NCBI RefSeq assembly: GCF_013179805.1
Contig: NZ_SRRZ01000021.1
Span: forward strand, 1-64,000
DNA from: Microcoleus asticus IPMA8
GTDB taxonomy: Bacteria > Cyanobacteriota > Cyanobacteriia > Cyanobacteriales > Microcoleaceae
DNA: 64,000 bases
Direction: 5' to 3'
Both the position numbers and the translations under genes were made by a program. The notes beneath the pieces were generated by a model. The model saw nothing but the letters and a program-made list of their open reading frames with translations. It had not been told where the DNA came from and made no database searches. The number at the start of each line of letters is the position of its first letter. Position 1 is the first letter of the stretch. Positions 44,139-52,491 of this stretch are shown here, piece by piece.

Positions 44139-47100
44139 ATGCAGCAAGAAACAGAAGTTTTCGTCTTCCCTACATCCTTTGCTCAGCAGCGGCTTTGGTT
44201 CCTCAATCAATTAGCACCGGGCAATCCTTTCTACAATGTCTCAACAGCGCTCCGCTTAACAGGTTCGCTCAACTTAAGATCCTTAGAGCAAACCTTCAAC
44301 GAAATTGTGCAGCGGCACGAAACTTTACGCACCACTTTTACGCTTTTGGAAGGGGAACTCGTACAAATTATTGCTCCCATTCTAACCGTATCCCTCCCTA
44401 CAATTGACTTACAAAATCTCTCGCCAACTCAGCAGGAAAGCGCAGCGCTGCAACTCGCAACCGATGCAGCGCAATGCCCTTTCGATTTAGCCGCCGGGCC
44501 GTTATTTAAAGTAACGCTGTTACAACTCAGTGAAACAGAACATATATTGTTGCTGAATTTACATCATATTGTGGCTGATGGTTGGTCGATTGGAGTGCTA
44601 ATTCGAGAGCTGGGAACGCTCTACACAGCATTTGTAAAAAATGAGCGTGAAGCGAAGCTATCCCGAAGGGAATCGCACTTACCAGCACTGCCCGTGCAGT
44701 ACGCCGACTTTGCAGAATGGCAGCACCAATGGTTGCAGGGCGAAGTATTAGAAACCCAGTTAGCTTATTGGCGGCAGCAGTTAAACGGAATTACCACACT
44801 CAATCTACCAACAGACAGGCAAAGGCCAGCGGTTCCATCCTACCGCGGCGCTAAACAATTTATAACACTATCACCGGCTTTGAGCGAGGCGCTAAAGTCA
44901 TTGAGCCAGGAAGAAAGCGCGACTTTATTTATTACTCTACTAGCCGCTTTTCAAACTTTGCTGTACCGCTATACAGGACAAGTAGATATTGCAGTAGGAA
45001 CGCCGATCGCCAATCGCAACCTGAGCGAAGTAGAAGCATTAATCGGTTTTTTTGTCAACAGTTTAGTGCTGCGTGCAGATTTATCAGGAAACCCAACTTT
45101 TCGGGAACTATTGCATCGGGTAAAAAACGTCGCAATGGCAGCCTACGCCCACCAAGATTTGCCCTTCGAGAAGTTGGTTGAGGAAATGCACCCCGATCGC
45201 GAGTTGAGCCGCAACCCCCTATTTCAAGTTAGTTTCAGCCTGCAAAACACTCCTGTAGCAGCGCTAGAATTGCCGGGAATTGCTGGAGAGGCGATCGACT
45301 TTGACGCGGGAACCGCCAAGCTAGATTTAGAGTGCCACTTGTGGGAAAATGCAGGAAGTATTCAAGGGCAATTTGTCTACAGCACAGATTTATTTGATAG
45401 CGGCACAATTGCGCGCATGGCGGGACATTTCCAAACCCTGCTCGAAGCCATTGTTGCCAATCCCAAACACCACCTCAGCGACTTGGCTTTGCTGACAGCG
45501 CCAGAATACCAGCAATTATTAATCGATTGGAATGACACTCAGAGAGATTATCCGCAAAACCAGTGTTTCCATCAGCTATTTGAAGAGCAAGTCGCGCGAT
45601 CCTCTTCGAGGGCTCCGCTAACGCCCGATGCTGTCGCCGCCGTCTTTGAAAACCAGCAGTTAACCTACCGCCAACTCAACAGCCGAGCCAACCAACTTGC
45701 ACGTTACTTGCAGCAATTGGGAGCAGCACCAGAAGTTTTAGTGGGCCTTTGTGTAGAACGTTCCTTAGATGCGATCGTCGGATTGCTAGGCATTATCAAA
45801 GCAGGCGCAGCCTACCTGCCTTTAGATCCAACTTATCCTCAAGAGCGCCTTAACTTCATGTTAGAAGATGCTCAGGTGTCGATTTTGGTAACTCAGCAGC
45901 ACTTAGCCCAAAACTTGACGCAGCCGGAAAATTACGGAGTTTTTTCAGTAGTGTGTTTGGACTCCCACAGAGAAATTATCGCCCGACAAAGCCCAGAAAA
46001 CCCAACTACAAATATCCTACCAGAAAACCTAGCCTACGTCATTTACACATCTGGTTCAACCGGAAAACCCAAAGGCGTTCTAATCGAACATCGGGGACTC
46101 TACAACTTAGCCCTTGCTCAAATAGAAGCTTTTAACTTAAACTCAAATCACCGCATTTTGCAATTCGCCTCCCTGAGTTTTGATGCCTCAATCTTTGAGA
46201 TTGTCATGGCCTTGGGAGCCGGATCAACACTTTACTGTGCCCAGAAAGAATCTTTGTTGCCCGGACAAACATTAATCCAATTTTTGCAAGACAATGCTAT
46301 TACCCACGCTACCCTCCCACCCTCGCTGCTAGCTGTCCTTCCAAACGCCGAACTTCCCGCACTGCAAACAATCATCTGTGCTGGCGAATCCTGTTCCCCG
46401 GATATTGTTAAACGCTGGGCTTCCAGGCGCAGATTTTTTAACGCTTACGGCCCTACAGAAGCGACAGTCTGGTCAAGTTTGGCCGAAATTGGCGACCGCA
46501 AAAAACCGCCAATCGGCCGCCCAATAGCTAACACTCAACTCTATATTTTAGATAAAAATTTACAGCCTGTACCCGTTGGAATTCCCGGTGAATTATACAT
46601 CGGCGGCAGCGGATTGGCGCGAGGCTACCTGAACCGCCCCGAATTAACCGCCCAGCGATTTATTGCTAATCCGTTTAGCCAGAAAGCAGGAGAACGAATT
46701 TATAAAACTGGTGACTTAGCTCGCTATTTTCCCGACGGCAATATTGAGTTTTTAGGCCGCACAGACGAACAGGTAAAAATTCGCGGTTATCGAATAGAAT
46801 TGGGAGAAATTGAAGCGCTGCTGGTTCAGCATCCAGCAGTCAAAGAAACAGCGGCGGTTGCTGCGGATGATTTGTCGGGCAACAAACGCCTAGTTGCTTA
46901 TGTCGTCCCCAATCACAATCAGACGCTTAATCCCGGGGAAATACGCAATTTCCTCAAACAACAACTGCCCAATTACATGATTCCCAGTGCTTTTGTGGCG
47001 ATGGATTTTCTGCCCCTAACTCCCAATGGCAAAATTGACCGCCTGCGCCTACCTGCACCGGGAACTCTAACTAGCAATTCAATAGATCAAAGCTGCCTTC

Positions 47101-48233
47101 CACCTCGCACACCAACCGAGTCAACCCTCGCCCAAATTTGGGCCACAATCCTCAACGCAGAGTGCGTTGGCATTGGCGACAACTTCTTCGATTTGGGTGG
47201 GGATTCCCTGCTAGCAATCCGCCTCATCAATGAGATTAACCAGCAATTTGAGCGCGAGTTGCCGCTGTCTGCTCTTTTTTTAAATCCAACAATTGAAGGT
47301 TTAGCTGATTCGCTATATTCAGGAACAAATTCTCTGGAATGGTCGCCTTTAGTTGCAATTAAGCCTCGCGGTAAAAATCCCCCGTTCTTCTGCGTCCATC
47401 CCATCTTTGGCGTCGTATTTCCTTATTGCGAGTTAGCCTTTGGGCTAGGAGAAAATCAACCGTTTTACGGGCTACAACCAAAGGGTATTGACGGCGAAAG
47501 TTCTCCGTTAACTAGCATTGAAGACATGGCGGCTGACTACATCGCAGCCTTGCGTACCGTTCAACCAAAAGGGCCTTATTTTTTAGGAGGTTGGTCTTTT
47601 GGAGGTTTGGTTGCTTTTGAGATGGCTCAACAGTTGCTCGCAGCCGGGGATGAAGTGGCTTTGCTTGCTGTGCTGGATACTTTAGCGCCGGTTTCTGCTA
47701 ACAAACCTTCTTTTTGGGACGGTTGCAAGTTTATTCTGACTACTGTTTCGCGCTCTATCTGGCCTTTTGTAGTAGATTATTTTCGCTTGGTGGCTGCTGC
47801 AGAAAATGTTCAAAGTGGCGGTATTGCTGCCAAATTTCCGAAATTAAATAAGATGCTTAATTTGGCTGCTAATTTTTTGCATCGCTGGAATTGGAAACAG
47901 GCCGTTATGGTTAGCATCCTATCTCGGGAGTCAAAAGAACGGAGCTGGCGCGAGCTGGCAATTCCCTCGATGTTTACTGTATTTCAGGCTAATAGTCAAG
48001 CAACTCTCAGCTATGTACCGAAAATTTATCCGCAGCGAATTACTCTGTTTAGATCGAGGGAACAGCTAAGCATGAGTCATCAAGATCCGACTCTTGGCTG
48101 GAGTGAATTAACGACCCAAAAAGTAGAGGTGATTAGAGTTCCTGGGAATCACCTGACTATGCTGAGAAAGCCCTGCGTCGGGGTGCTGGCTCAACAGCTA
48201 AAGCATTGCTTGAAGAAGGAATTAAGTGATTGA
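44139..48233 (+). CDS. Non-ribosomal peptide synthetase, terminal module C-A-T-TE
   Basis: The 1,364-residue protein has a condensation domain (about 5-450; HHIVADGWS intact), an adenylation domain (about 465-970; TSGSTGKPKG near 637, YGPTEATVW, KIRGYRIELGE, NGKIDRLRL), a carrier domain (FFDLGGDSLLAIRL near 1020) and a thioesterase (about 1070-1364; GWSFGG with catalytic Ser near 1153, LDTLAP, and GNHLTML supplying His). The TE marks it as the releasing module. Pocket residues read DAFTIAAVWK by manual alignment; this is nearest to aromatic (Phe/Tyr-type) codes but the last variable residue is unusual, so the call is weak. Two repeat insertions are seen at 44645-44676 and 45594-45624. Confidence 0.94.
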   Translation: MQQETEVFVFPTSFAQQRLWFLNQLAPGNPFYNVSTALRLTGSLNLRSLEQTFNEIVQRHETLRTTFTLLEGELVQIIAPILTVSLPTIDLQNLSPTQQESAALQLATDAAQCPFDLAAGPLFKVTLLQLSETEHILLLNLHHIVADGWSIGVLIRELGTLYTAFVKNEREAKLSRRESHLPALPVQYADFAEWQHQWLQGEVLETQLAYWRQQLNGITTLNLPTDRQRPAVPSYRGAKQFITLSPALSEALKSLSQEESATLFITLLAAFQTLLYRYTGQVDIAVGTPIANRNLSEVEALIGFFVNSLVLRADLSGNPTFRELLHRVKNVAMAAYAHQDLPFEKLVEEMHPDRELSRNPLFQVSFSLQNTPVAALELPGIAGEAIDFDAGTAKLDLECHLWENAGSIQGQFVYSTDLFDSGTIARMAGHFQTLLEAIVANPKHHLSDLALLTAPEYQQLLIDWNDTQRDYPQNQCFHQLFEEQVARSSSRAPLTPDAVAAVFENQQLTYRQLNSRANQLARYLQQLGAAPEVLVGLCVERSLDAIVGLLGIIKAGAAYLPLDPTYPQERLNFMLEDAQVSILVTQQHLAQNLTQPENYGVFSVVCLDSHREIIARQSPENPTTNILPENLAYVIYTSGSTGKPKGVLIEHRGLYNLALAQIEAFNLNSNHRILQFASLSFDASIFEIVMALGAGSTLYCAQKESLLPGQTLIQFLQDNAITHATLPPSLLAVLPNAELPALQTIICAGESCSPDIVKRWASRRRFFNAYGPTEATVWSSLAEIGDRKKPPIGRPIANTQLYILDKNLQPVPVGIPGELYIGGSGLARGYLNRPELTAQRFIANPFSQKAGERIYKTGDLARYFPDGNIEFLGRTDEQVKIRGYRIELGEIEALLVQHPAVKETAAVAADDLSGNKRLVAYVVPNHNQTLNPGEIRNFLKQQLPNYMIPSAFVAMDFLPLTPNGKIDRLRLPAPGTLTSNSIDQSCLPPRTPTESTLAQIWATILNAECVGIGDNFFDLGGDSLLAIRLINEINQQFERELPLSALFLNPTIEGLADSLYSGTNSLEWSPLVAIKPRGKNPPFFCVHPIFGVVFPYCELAFGLGENQPFYGLQPKGIDGESSPLTSIEDMAADYIAALRTVQPKGPYFLGGWSFGGLVAFEMAQQLLAAGDEVALLAVLDTLAPVSANKPSFWDGCKFILTTVSRSIWPFVVDYFRLVAAAENVQSGGIAAKFPKLNKMLNLAANFLHRWNWKQAVMVSILSRESKERSWRELAIPSMFTVFQANSQATLSYVPKIYPQRITLFRSREQLSMSHQDPTLGWSELTTQKVEVIRVPGNHLTMLRKPCVGVLAQQLKHCLKKELSD
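44645..44676. repeat. Copy 3 of the 32-bp dispersed repeat, in frame in the third NRPS gene
   Basis: GCGTGAAGCGAAGCTATCCC then GAAGGGAATCGC, one base different from copy 2. It again encodes REAKLSRRES, here in the condensation domain between TLYTAFVKNE and HLPALPVQYADF. Confidence 0.85.
45594..45624. repeat. Second repeat family, in frame in the third NRPS gene
   Basis: GATCCTCTTCGAGGGCTCCG, then CTAACGC, encodes about eight extra residues (SSSRAPL) between FEEQVAR and TPDAVAAVFE; the equivalent part of module 2 is ADRTPDAVALVF without them. A relative lies in the antitoxin remnant at 24137-24169. Confidence 0.75.
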
Positions 48234-48296
48234 GTGGCCCGCGTGTTGGTGCGCTGCAACCGGGTTTGATGTGCGAAAGCGCTATTAGTCCTGAAT

Positions 48297-48410
48297 CCGA
48301 TCTTCATCTGCGTGAATCAGCGTCAATCCGTTGTCATCTGCGGTTAATACATTCTCTTTTTTTCACCGCAGATGAGGGCAGATAAACACAGATTAACGCA
48401 GATGAATCCG
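48297..48410. repeat. Dispersed ATCTGCG/AACGCAGAT repeats after the NRPS genes
   Basis: Sequences such as ATCTGCGTGAATCAGCG, CATCTGCGGTTAA, CACCGCAGATGAGGGCAGAT and AACGCAGATGAATCC occur in both orientations. Two similar copies (ACCGCAGATACAAGGCAGAT and GATTAACGCAGAT) lie at 44009-44046, between the second and third NRPS genes. No coding role; a widespread cyanobacterial spacer repeat. Confidence 0.7.
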
Positions 48411-48433
48411 ATCGAATCCGGTTGCACCATCCA

Positions 48434-48461
48434 TCTAAAATCTAAAATCTAAAATCTAAAA
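48434..48461. repeat. Heptamer array (TCTAAAA) x4
   Basis: Four exact TCTAAAA units next to the 3' end of the phosphate permease gene. The same heptamer recurs at 50853-50880, in degenerate form at 52333-52360, and at 52441-52468. Confidence 0.9.
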
Positions 48462-49910
48462 TTGCCCAATGGATTGCGCGATGCTGAAGATGATAGCACC
48501 CAAACCTGCTGCGATCGGAATTGTCACCAGCCAAGCCGAACCAATTGACAGCAAAGTTTCCAAGCGTACTGTTTTCCAAGCTTTGATCAGCCCGACTCCG
48601 ACGACTGCACCGACTAAAGCGTGGGATGTGGAAACTGGCAAACCGAAGCGGGATGCTAGCAAGACTGTGGTGGCTGTGGCTAATTCCGCGCAAAATCCGC
48701 CGCTTGGTTGGAGTTCGATGATCTTTTCGCCGACTGTGGCAATTACATTTTTACCCCAGATGGCTAAACCGATGACTATTCCTGCGCCTCCGAGGACTAA
48801 AATCCACAGGGGAACGCTGAAATCTCCTGAGGGAAAGGAACCTGTGCGCCGGATGTAGGCGATCGCAGCTAGGGGAGCAACTGCATTGCCTACGTCGTTG
48901 GAACCGTGGGAAAATGCTACAAAACAGGCGCTCAAGACTTGAAATCTCGCCATTTGTTGCTCGATGAGAGAGTGGCGGAGTTTCGGAGTTTCGGAGGGGG
49001 GGAGAGTGGGAGGGGGGGAGAGTGGGAGAGTGGGAGAGTTTGTGTTTGTACTTCTTCCTTCTTCCTTCTTCCTGACATCCGTTACATCCGTTACAGAATC
49101 CGTTGCCGAACTTCCTTCTTCCTTCTTCCTTCTTCCTTCTTCCTTCTCAACTGATTCTAATTTTTTCCAGCTATTGAGTGTCAGGACGATCGCCCCAATA
49201 CTTCCGATGCCAATGACAATATCGTGAGTTGGAATATTCCAGCCAAATCGATCGTGCGCTAGGGCGATCGCCCCTGTCTGCACCAAAGCGACATTCACAA
49301 CAGACGGCAGTACAATTATCCCAAATACGCTCAGCATTGCTGCACTCAGCCAAGGTATCCACTCGCGCAGTTGAGATAGAGGATCTGGCCGATCGAGAAT
49401 CCAATACTTCACCCCACTGTAAAATAGCGCTGCTAAAGCACCGCTGGCGATCGGTGTCGCCACCCAAGTTAGGGAGATCGTGCCGATGGTTCGCCAATCA
49501 ACCGCATTAATTCCGGCTGCAACACAGCTAAAACCCGCGATCGCGCCCACCACTGCATGGGATGAAGAAACCGGCAAACCTCGACTGGTAGCGATTTGCA
49601 GCCAGATCCCGCAAGCTATCAGCACTGACACCATCCCGATTAAAAATACTTGCGGCTGAGTAGAGAACACATCTGCATTCACAACTCCTGTTGCCAGAGT
49701 TTCGGAAACTCCTTGGCCGAACAGCACTGCGCCGGAAAATTCCAGTATGCCTGCAACAATTATTGCCTGCCGCAGCGTTAGCGCCTTCGAGCCTACGGAT
49801 GTCCCCATCGAGTTAGCGACATCGTTTGCCCCCAAGTTGGCGGCGACGTACAAGGCCAGTGCAGCCATTGCCCCCAGTTGCAGAAATACGACCCCAGAGC
49901 TATCTAACAT
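48456..49910 (-). CDS. Inorganic phosphate transporter, PiT family
   Basis: I take the ATG at 49910 (MLDSSGVVFLQLGAM, 484 residues); the frame extends to 50033 but those residues overlap the rplS start region. Both PiT signatures are present: LGANDVANSMGTSVG near the N-terminus and SHGSNDVGNAVAPLAAI in the second half, with about ten membrane helices. The central cytosolic loop (about residues 240-305) carries low-complexity sequence, EEGRRKKEEG and PTLPLSPPPTLPP, encoded by heptameric and G-rich repeats. No pho regulatory gene is adjacent. Transport of phosphate with Na+ or H+ is the family role. Confidence 0.9.
   Translation of the reverse strand: MLDSSGVVFLQLGAMAALALYVAANLGANDVANSMGTSVGSKALTLRQAIIVAGILEFSGAVLFGQGVSETLATGVVNADVFSTQPQVFLIGMVSVLIACGIWLQIATSRGLPVSSSHAVVGAIAGFSCVAAGINAVDWRTIGTISLTWVATPIASGALAALFYSGVKYWILDRPDPLSQLREWIPWLSAAMLSVFGIIVLPSVVNVALVQTGAIALAHDRFGWNIPTHDIVIGIGSIGAIVLTLNSWKKLESVEKEEGRRKKEEGSSATDSVTDVTDVRKKEEGRSTNTNSPTLPLSPPPTLPPSETPKLRHSLIEQQMARFQVLSACFVAFSHGSNDVGNAVAPLAAIAYIRRTGSFPSGDFSVPLWILVLGGAGIVIGLAIWGKNVIATVGEKIIELQPSGGFCAELATATTVLLASRFGLPVSTSHALVGAVVGVGLIKAWKTVRLETLLSIGSAWLVTIPIAAGLGAIIFSIAQSIGQF
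48985..49148. repeat. Simple-repeat tract inside the phosphate permease gene
   Basis: A GGGGGGGAGAGTGGGAGAG-type tract (48985-49040) is followed by TTCCTTC heptamer arrays (about 49047-49075 and 49110-49147). Read on the coding strand these encode EKEEGRRKKEEGSS and similar residues. The arrays are the same heptamer as after rplK. Confidence 0.85.
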
Positions 49911-49977
49911 AGAAATTTTTTGACATAAAACGGGCATTTCGATATATGATAAGGGATTGTGAGTTTTGGTAAATCCC

Positions 49978-50361
49978 ATGAAAGGCGCAGAAATAATCCG
50001 TTCTATCGAAACGGAAGAAATAAATAGAGTCAAGCAAGAACTTAATAAACAACTCCCCGAAATTTACGTGGGCGACACAGTGCGAGTCGGCGTGAAAATT
50101 AAAGAGGGTAACAAAGAACGGGTTCAGCCCTACGAAGGGACTGTGATTGCCATGCGCAACGGCGGGATTAATGAAACAATCACCGTCCGTCGCGTGTTTC
50201 AGGGCGTCGGAGTGGAACGGGTGTTTTTGATTCACTCGCCCCGCATCGCCACGATCCAAGTGATGCGCCGCGGGAAAGTCCGCAGAGCAAAACTTTACTA
50301 CCTGCGCGATCGGGTGGGCAAAGCTACTCGCGTCAAACAGCGGTTCGATCGCTCCCTGTAG
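49978..50361 (+). CDS. rplS: 50S ribosomal protein L19
   Basis: With the ATG at 49978 (MKGAEIIRSIETEEINRVKQ) the protein has 127 residues. PEIYVGDTVRVGVKIKEGNK, ERVQPYEGTVIAMRNGGINE, RRVFQGVGVERVFLIHSP and RGKVRRAKLYYLRDRVGKAT are characteristic of L19. The TTG at 49966 is a less likely start. It is followed by trnW and the secE-nusG-rplK block, the usual cyanobacterial order. Confidence 0.97.
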   Translation: MKGAEIIRSIETEEINRVKQELNKQLPEIYVGDTVRVGVKIKEGNKERVQPYEGTVIAMRNGGINETITVRRVFQGVGVERVFLIHSPRIATIQVMRRGKVRRAKLYYLRDRVGKATRVKQRFDRSL

Positions 50362-50374
50362 GAATGCACCCAGC

Positions 50375-50402
50375 TTTCCCTTGGTTCATGGTTCATGGGA
50401 AA
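50375..50402 (+). terminator. Weak hairpin after rplS
   Basis: TTTCCC and GGGAAA flank a loop with two TTCATGG copies, 13 bp after the rplS stop. No T-run follows directly, so termination is uncertain. Confidence 0.35.
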
Positions 50403-50495
50403 TTGAAAAAAATCAAAAAAAAGTTTTCCATTTACGAGCGCACTGTGTTAAAATAGAAATCTAGAGGTTAAGCGAATTTCAGCAACCTCACCTGT

Positions 50496-50568
50496 GCGCT
50501 CTTAGTTCAGTTGGTAGAACGCAGGTCTCCAAAACCTGATGTCGGGGGTTCAAGTCCTCCAGGGCGCG
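50496..50568 (+). tRNA. trnW: tRNA-Trp (anticodon CCA)
   Basis: A 73-nt cloverleaf. Acceptor GCGCTCT pairs with AGGGCGC (one G-T). The D arm is TTAGTTCAGTTGGTAGAA, the anticodon stem CAGGT/ACCTG encloses loop CTCCAAA with anticodon CCA at 50529-50531, and the T loop is GTTCAAGTC. The discriminator is G and CCA is not encoded. Confidence 0.97.
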
Positions 50569-50586
50569 CTGAATCACCAAACTTTA

Positions 50587-50663
50587 AATTCTGCCCGAAA
50601 GCGCCCGGACTATTGGCTGGCAACAGTCAAAACCGCAAACTTTCGGGTAGAATTAGTTTTTGT
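50587..50663 (+). terminator. Hairpin with T-run downstream of trnW
   Basis: AATTCTGCCCGAAAG (50587) pairs with CTTTCGGGTAGAATT (50640-50654), with one G-T, and AGTTTTTG follows. The loop is long (38 nt). It probably ends the trnW transcript. The remainder to secE (about 230 bp) has only a heptamer array at 50853-50880. Confidence 0.55.
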
Positions 50664-50899
50664 GGGCGGTTCGCAAAAAATGCCATCAACAAATGCTCGG
50701 TGTGGCTTCTCGATCGTCGGTTTCGGCGATCGGCATTTACGCCGTTGATTGGTTGGGCTTGTAAAAAAGTCGTGGCTTTAGATTAGAGATTTGGGACTTG
50801 GGCGTAAGTGGTTAGTGTCACAAAATCTGAGAGCCGCGGGCCACTCACACCATCTAAAATCTAAAACCTAAAATCTAAAATCGCAAGGGGGATTGAATC

Positions 50900-51133
50900 G
50901 TGGCGAAAAAAGACGAAGCTCAAGAAACTCAAGAAATAACGGCGCCTGGGTTTAACCCTGCGGGTTTTTTTAAGGAAACTAGAGAAGAACTCGACAAAGT
51001 GGTTTGGCCCAGCAGGCAGCAGCTAATCAGCGAGTCTTTGGCAGTGCTTTTGATGGTAATCCTCTCAGCAAGCCTGATCTATTTGGTGGATAATTTCTTT
51101 AACTGGGGCGCGGGAAAGGTGTTTGGGCCATGA
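50900..51133 (+). CDS. secE: Preprotein translocase subunit SecE
   Basis: The 77-residue protein starts with GTG after GGGGG and shows the SecE core FFKETREELDKVVWPSRQQL followed by one membrane helix (SLAVLLMVILSASLIYLVD). It is part of the SecYEG channel. Its end overlaps nusG by 4 bp (ATGA), so the two are translationally coupled. Confidence 0.96.
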   Translation: MAKKDEAQETQEITAPGFNPAGFFKETREELDKVVWPSRQQLISESLAVLLMVILSASLIYLVDNFFNWGAGKVFGP

Positions 51134-51768
51134 CTTTTGCATCAGAAGAATCTGAGTATTCCACAGAAGCGACGGGACAGGCAGCATCGCCAGAGGTGCC
51201 GGAGATTGATGCTCGCTGGTATGCTGTTCAAGTTGCCTCTGGCTGCGAAAAGCGCGTGAAGGCAAACTTGCAGCAGCGGATTCAAACTTTGGATGTTGCC
51301 GATCGCATCGTTCAAGTCGAAATTCCGCAAACTCCGGCGATCAAAGTCGGCAAAGACGGTTCCAGGCGGCAGTCAGATGAAAAAATCTTTCCCGGCTACG
51401 TACTCATCCGTATGTTTATGGACGAGGATACGTGGCAGGTGATCAAGAATACCCCGAATGTAATTAATTTTGTCGGGGCAGAGCAGAAACGCCGCTACGG
51501 GCGCGGCAGGGGTCACGTCAAACCGCTACCTCTGAGTCATTCGGAAGTAGAACGGATCTTCAGAAACGCTCAGGAATCAGAACCAGTTGTCAAAGTATCG
51601 ATGTCTGCTGGAGACCACGTTGTGGTACTTTCCGGGCCGTTTAAGGATTTTGAAGGTGATGTGATTGAAGTTAGCCCGGAACGAAACAAGCTCAAAGTTT
51701 TACTCTCGATTTTTGGGCGCGATACGCCTGTAGAATTGGAGTTCAATCAGGTTCAGAAACAGAACTAA
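51130..51768 (+). CDS. nusG: Transcription elongation/antitermination factor NusG
   Basis: The 212-residue protein has an acidic N-terminal extension (about 1-28), then the NGN domain (DARWYAVQVASGCEKRVKAN, FPGYVLIRMFMDEDTWQVIK) and a C-terminal KOW domain (GDHVVVLSGPFKDFEGDVIE). It follows secE with a 4-bp overlap and precedes rplK by 3 bp, the normal order. Confidence 0.97.
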   Translation: MTFASEESEYSTEATGQAASPEVPEIDARWYAVQVASGCEKRVKANLQQRIQTLDVADRIVQVEIPQTPAIKVGKDGSRRQSDEKIFPGYVLIRMFMDEDTWQVIKNTPNVINFVGAEQKRRYGRGRGHVKPLPLSHSEVERIFRNAQESEPVVKVSMSAGDHVVVLSGPFKDFEGDVIEVSPERNKLKVLLSIFGRDTPVELEFNQVQKQN

Positions 51769-51771
51769 CTA

Positions 51772-52197
51772 ATGGCAAAGAAAGTTGTTGCAGTAATTAA
51801 GTTGGCGATTACGGCGGGAAAAGCCAACCCAGCTCCTCCGATCGGCCCAGCCCTGGGTCAGCACGGCGTCAATATTATGATGTTTTGCAAGGAGTACAAT
51901 GCTAGAACCGCAGACCAAGCGGGTCTGGTGGTTCCGGTAGAAATTTCGGTTTTTGAAGACCGCAGTTTTACGTTTATTCTCAAAACTCCGCCGGCGTCAG
52001 TTTTGATTCAAAAAGCCGCTGGCATTGCTAAGGGTTCGGGAGAACCTAATCGCAAGCAAGTAGGGACGATTACACAGGCTCAGTTACGAGAAATCGCTGA
52101 AACCAAAATGCCTGACCTCAATGCTAATGATGTTGAGGCTGCTATGAAAATTGTGGCAGGAACGGCTAAAAATATGGGCGTGGCGATCGCGGATTGA
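51772..52197 (+). CDS. rplK: 50S ribosomal protein L11
   Basis: The 141-residue protein has the expected L11 sequence: IKLAITAGKANPAPPIGPAL near the N-terminus (RNA/elongation-factor site), then QHGVNIMMFCKEYNA, and the C-terminal NDVEAAMKIVAGTAKNMGVA. It starts 3 bp after nusG. Heptamer repeats begin directly at its stop codon. Confidence 0.97.
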   Translation: MAKKVVAVIKLAITAGKANPAPPIGPALGQHGVNIMMFCKEYNARTADQAGLVVPVEISVFEDRSFTFILKTPPASVLIQKAAGIAKGSGEPNRKQVGTITQAQLREIAETKMPDLNANDVEAAMKIVAGTAKNMGVAIAD

Positions 52198-52468
52198 AGG
52201 AAGAAGGAAGAAGGAAGAAGGAAGAAGGAAGAAGGAAGAAGGAAGAAGGAAGAAGGAAGAAGGAAGAGTTTTCCTAGTCCAAGTTCCAAATTGCTAATCC
52301 AAAATTTCTGATTTTGAAGCTCAAATCTTCAATCTAAAATCCAAAATCCAAAATCCAAAATCGACCGATTCAGGGGGAGAAGCAAAGCTTCGCTAGGAAT
52401 CGCAAATGTTTTAGATTTGAAATGACCAAAACGGCTCAATTCTAAAATCTAAAATCTAAAATCTAAAA
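52196..52468. repeat. Heptamer repeats between rplK and rplA
   Basis: About ten GAAGGAA units run from the rplK stop to about 52267. A degenerate (TCCAAAA/TCTAAAA) array lies at 52333-52360 and four exact TCTAAAA units at 52441-52468. A diverged relative of the AAGCAAAGCTTCGC repeat lies near 52381. Together they fill a gap that is short in most genomes. Confidence 0.9.
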
Positions 52469-52491
52469 TCGACTAACCCCAAAAAACAACA

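Noticed and set aside
30381..48233. Calling the whole region a siderophore cluster
   Set aside because: Only the PepSY-TM gene points that way; no receptor, no chelating-residue biosynthesis and the predicted residues are hydrophobic.
48469..48858. Plus-strand open frame of 129 codons opposite the permease gene
   Set aside because: It is an antisense shadow of a well supported PiT gene.
52196..52270. Regular repeats after rplK looked like a possible CRISPR array
   Set aside because: The unit is a 7-bp simple repeat without spacers, typical of cyanobacterial STRR sequence.
52080..52289. Minus-strand open frame over the rplK end and heptamer array
   Set aside because: Its translation is a repeat product (FLLPSSFFLLPSS) overlapping a certain gene.
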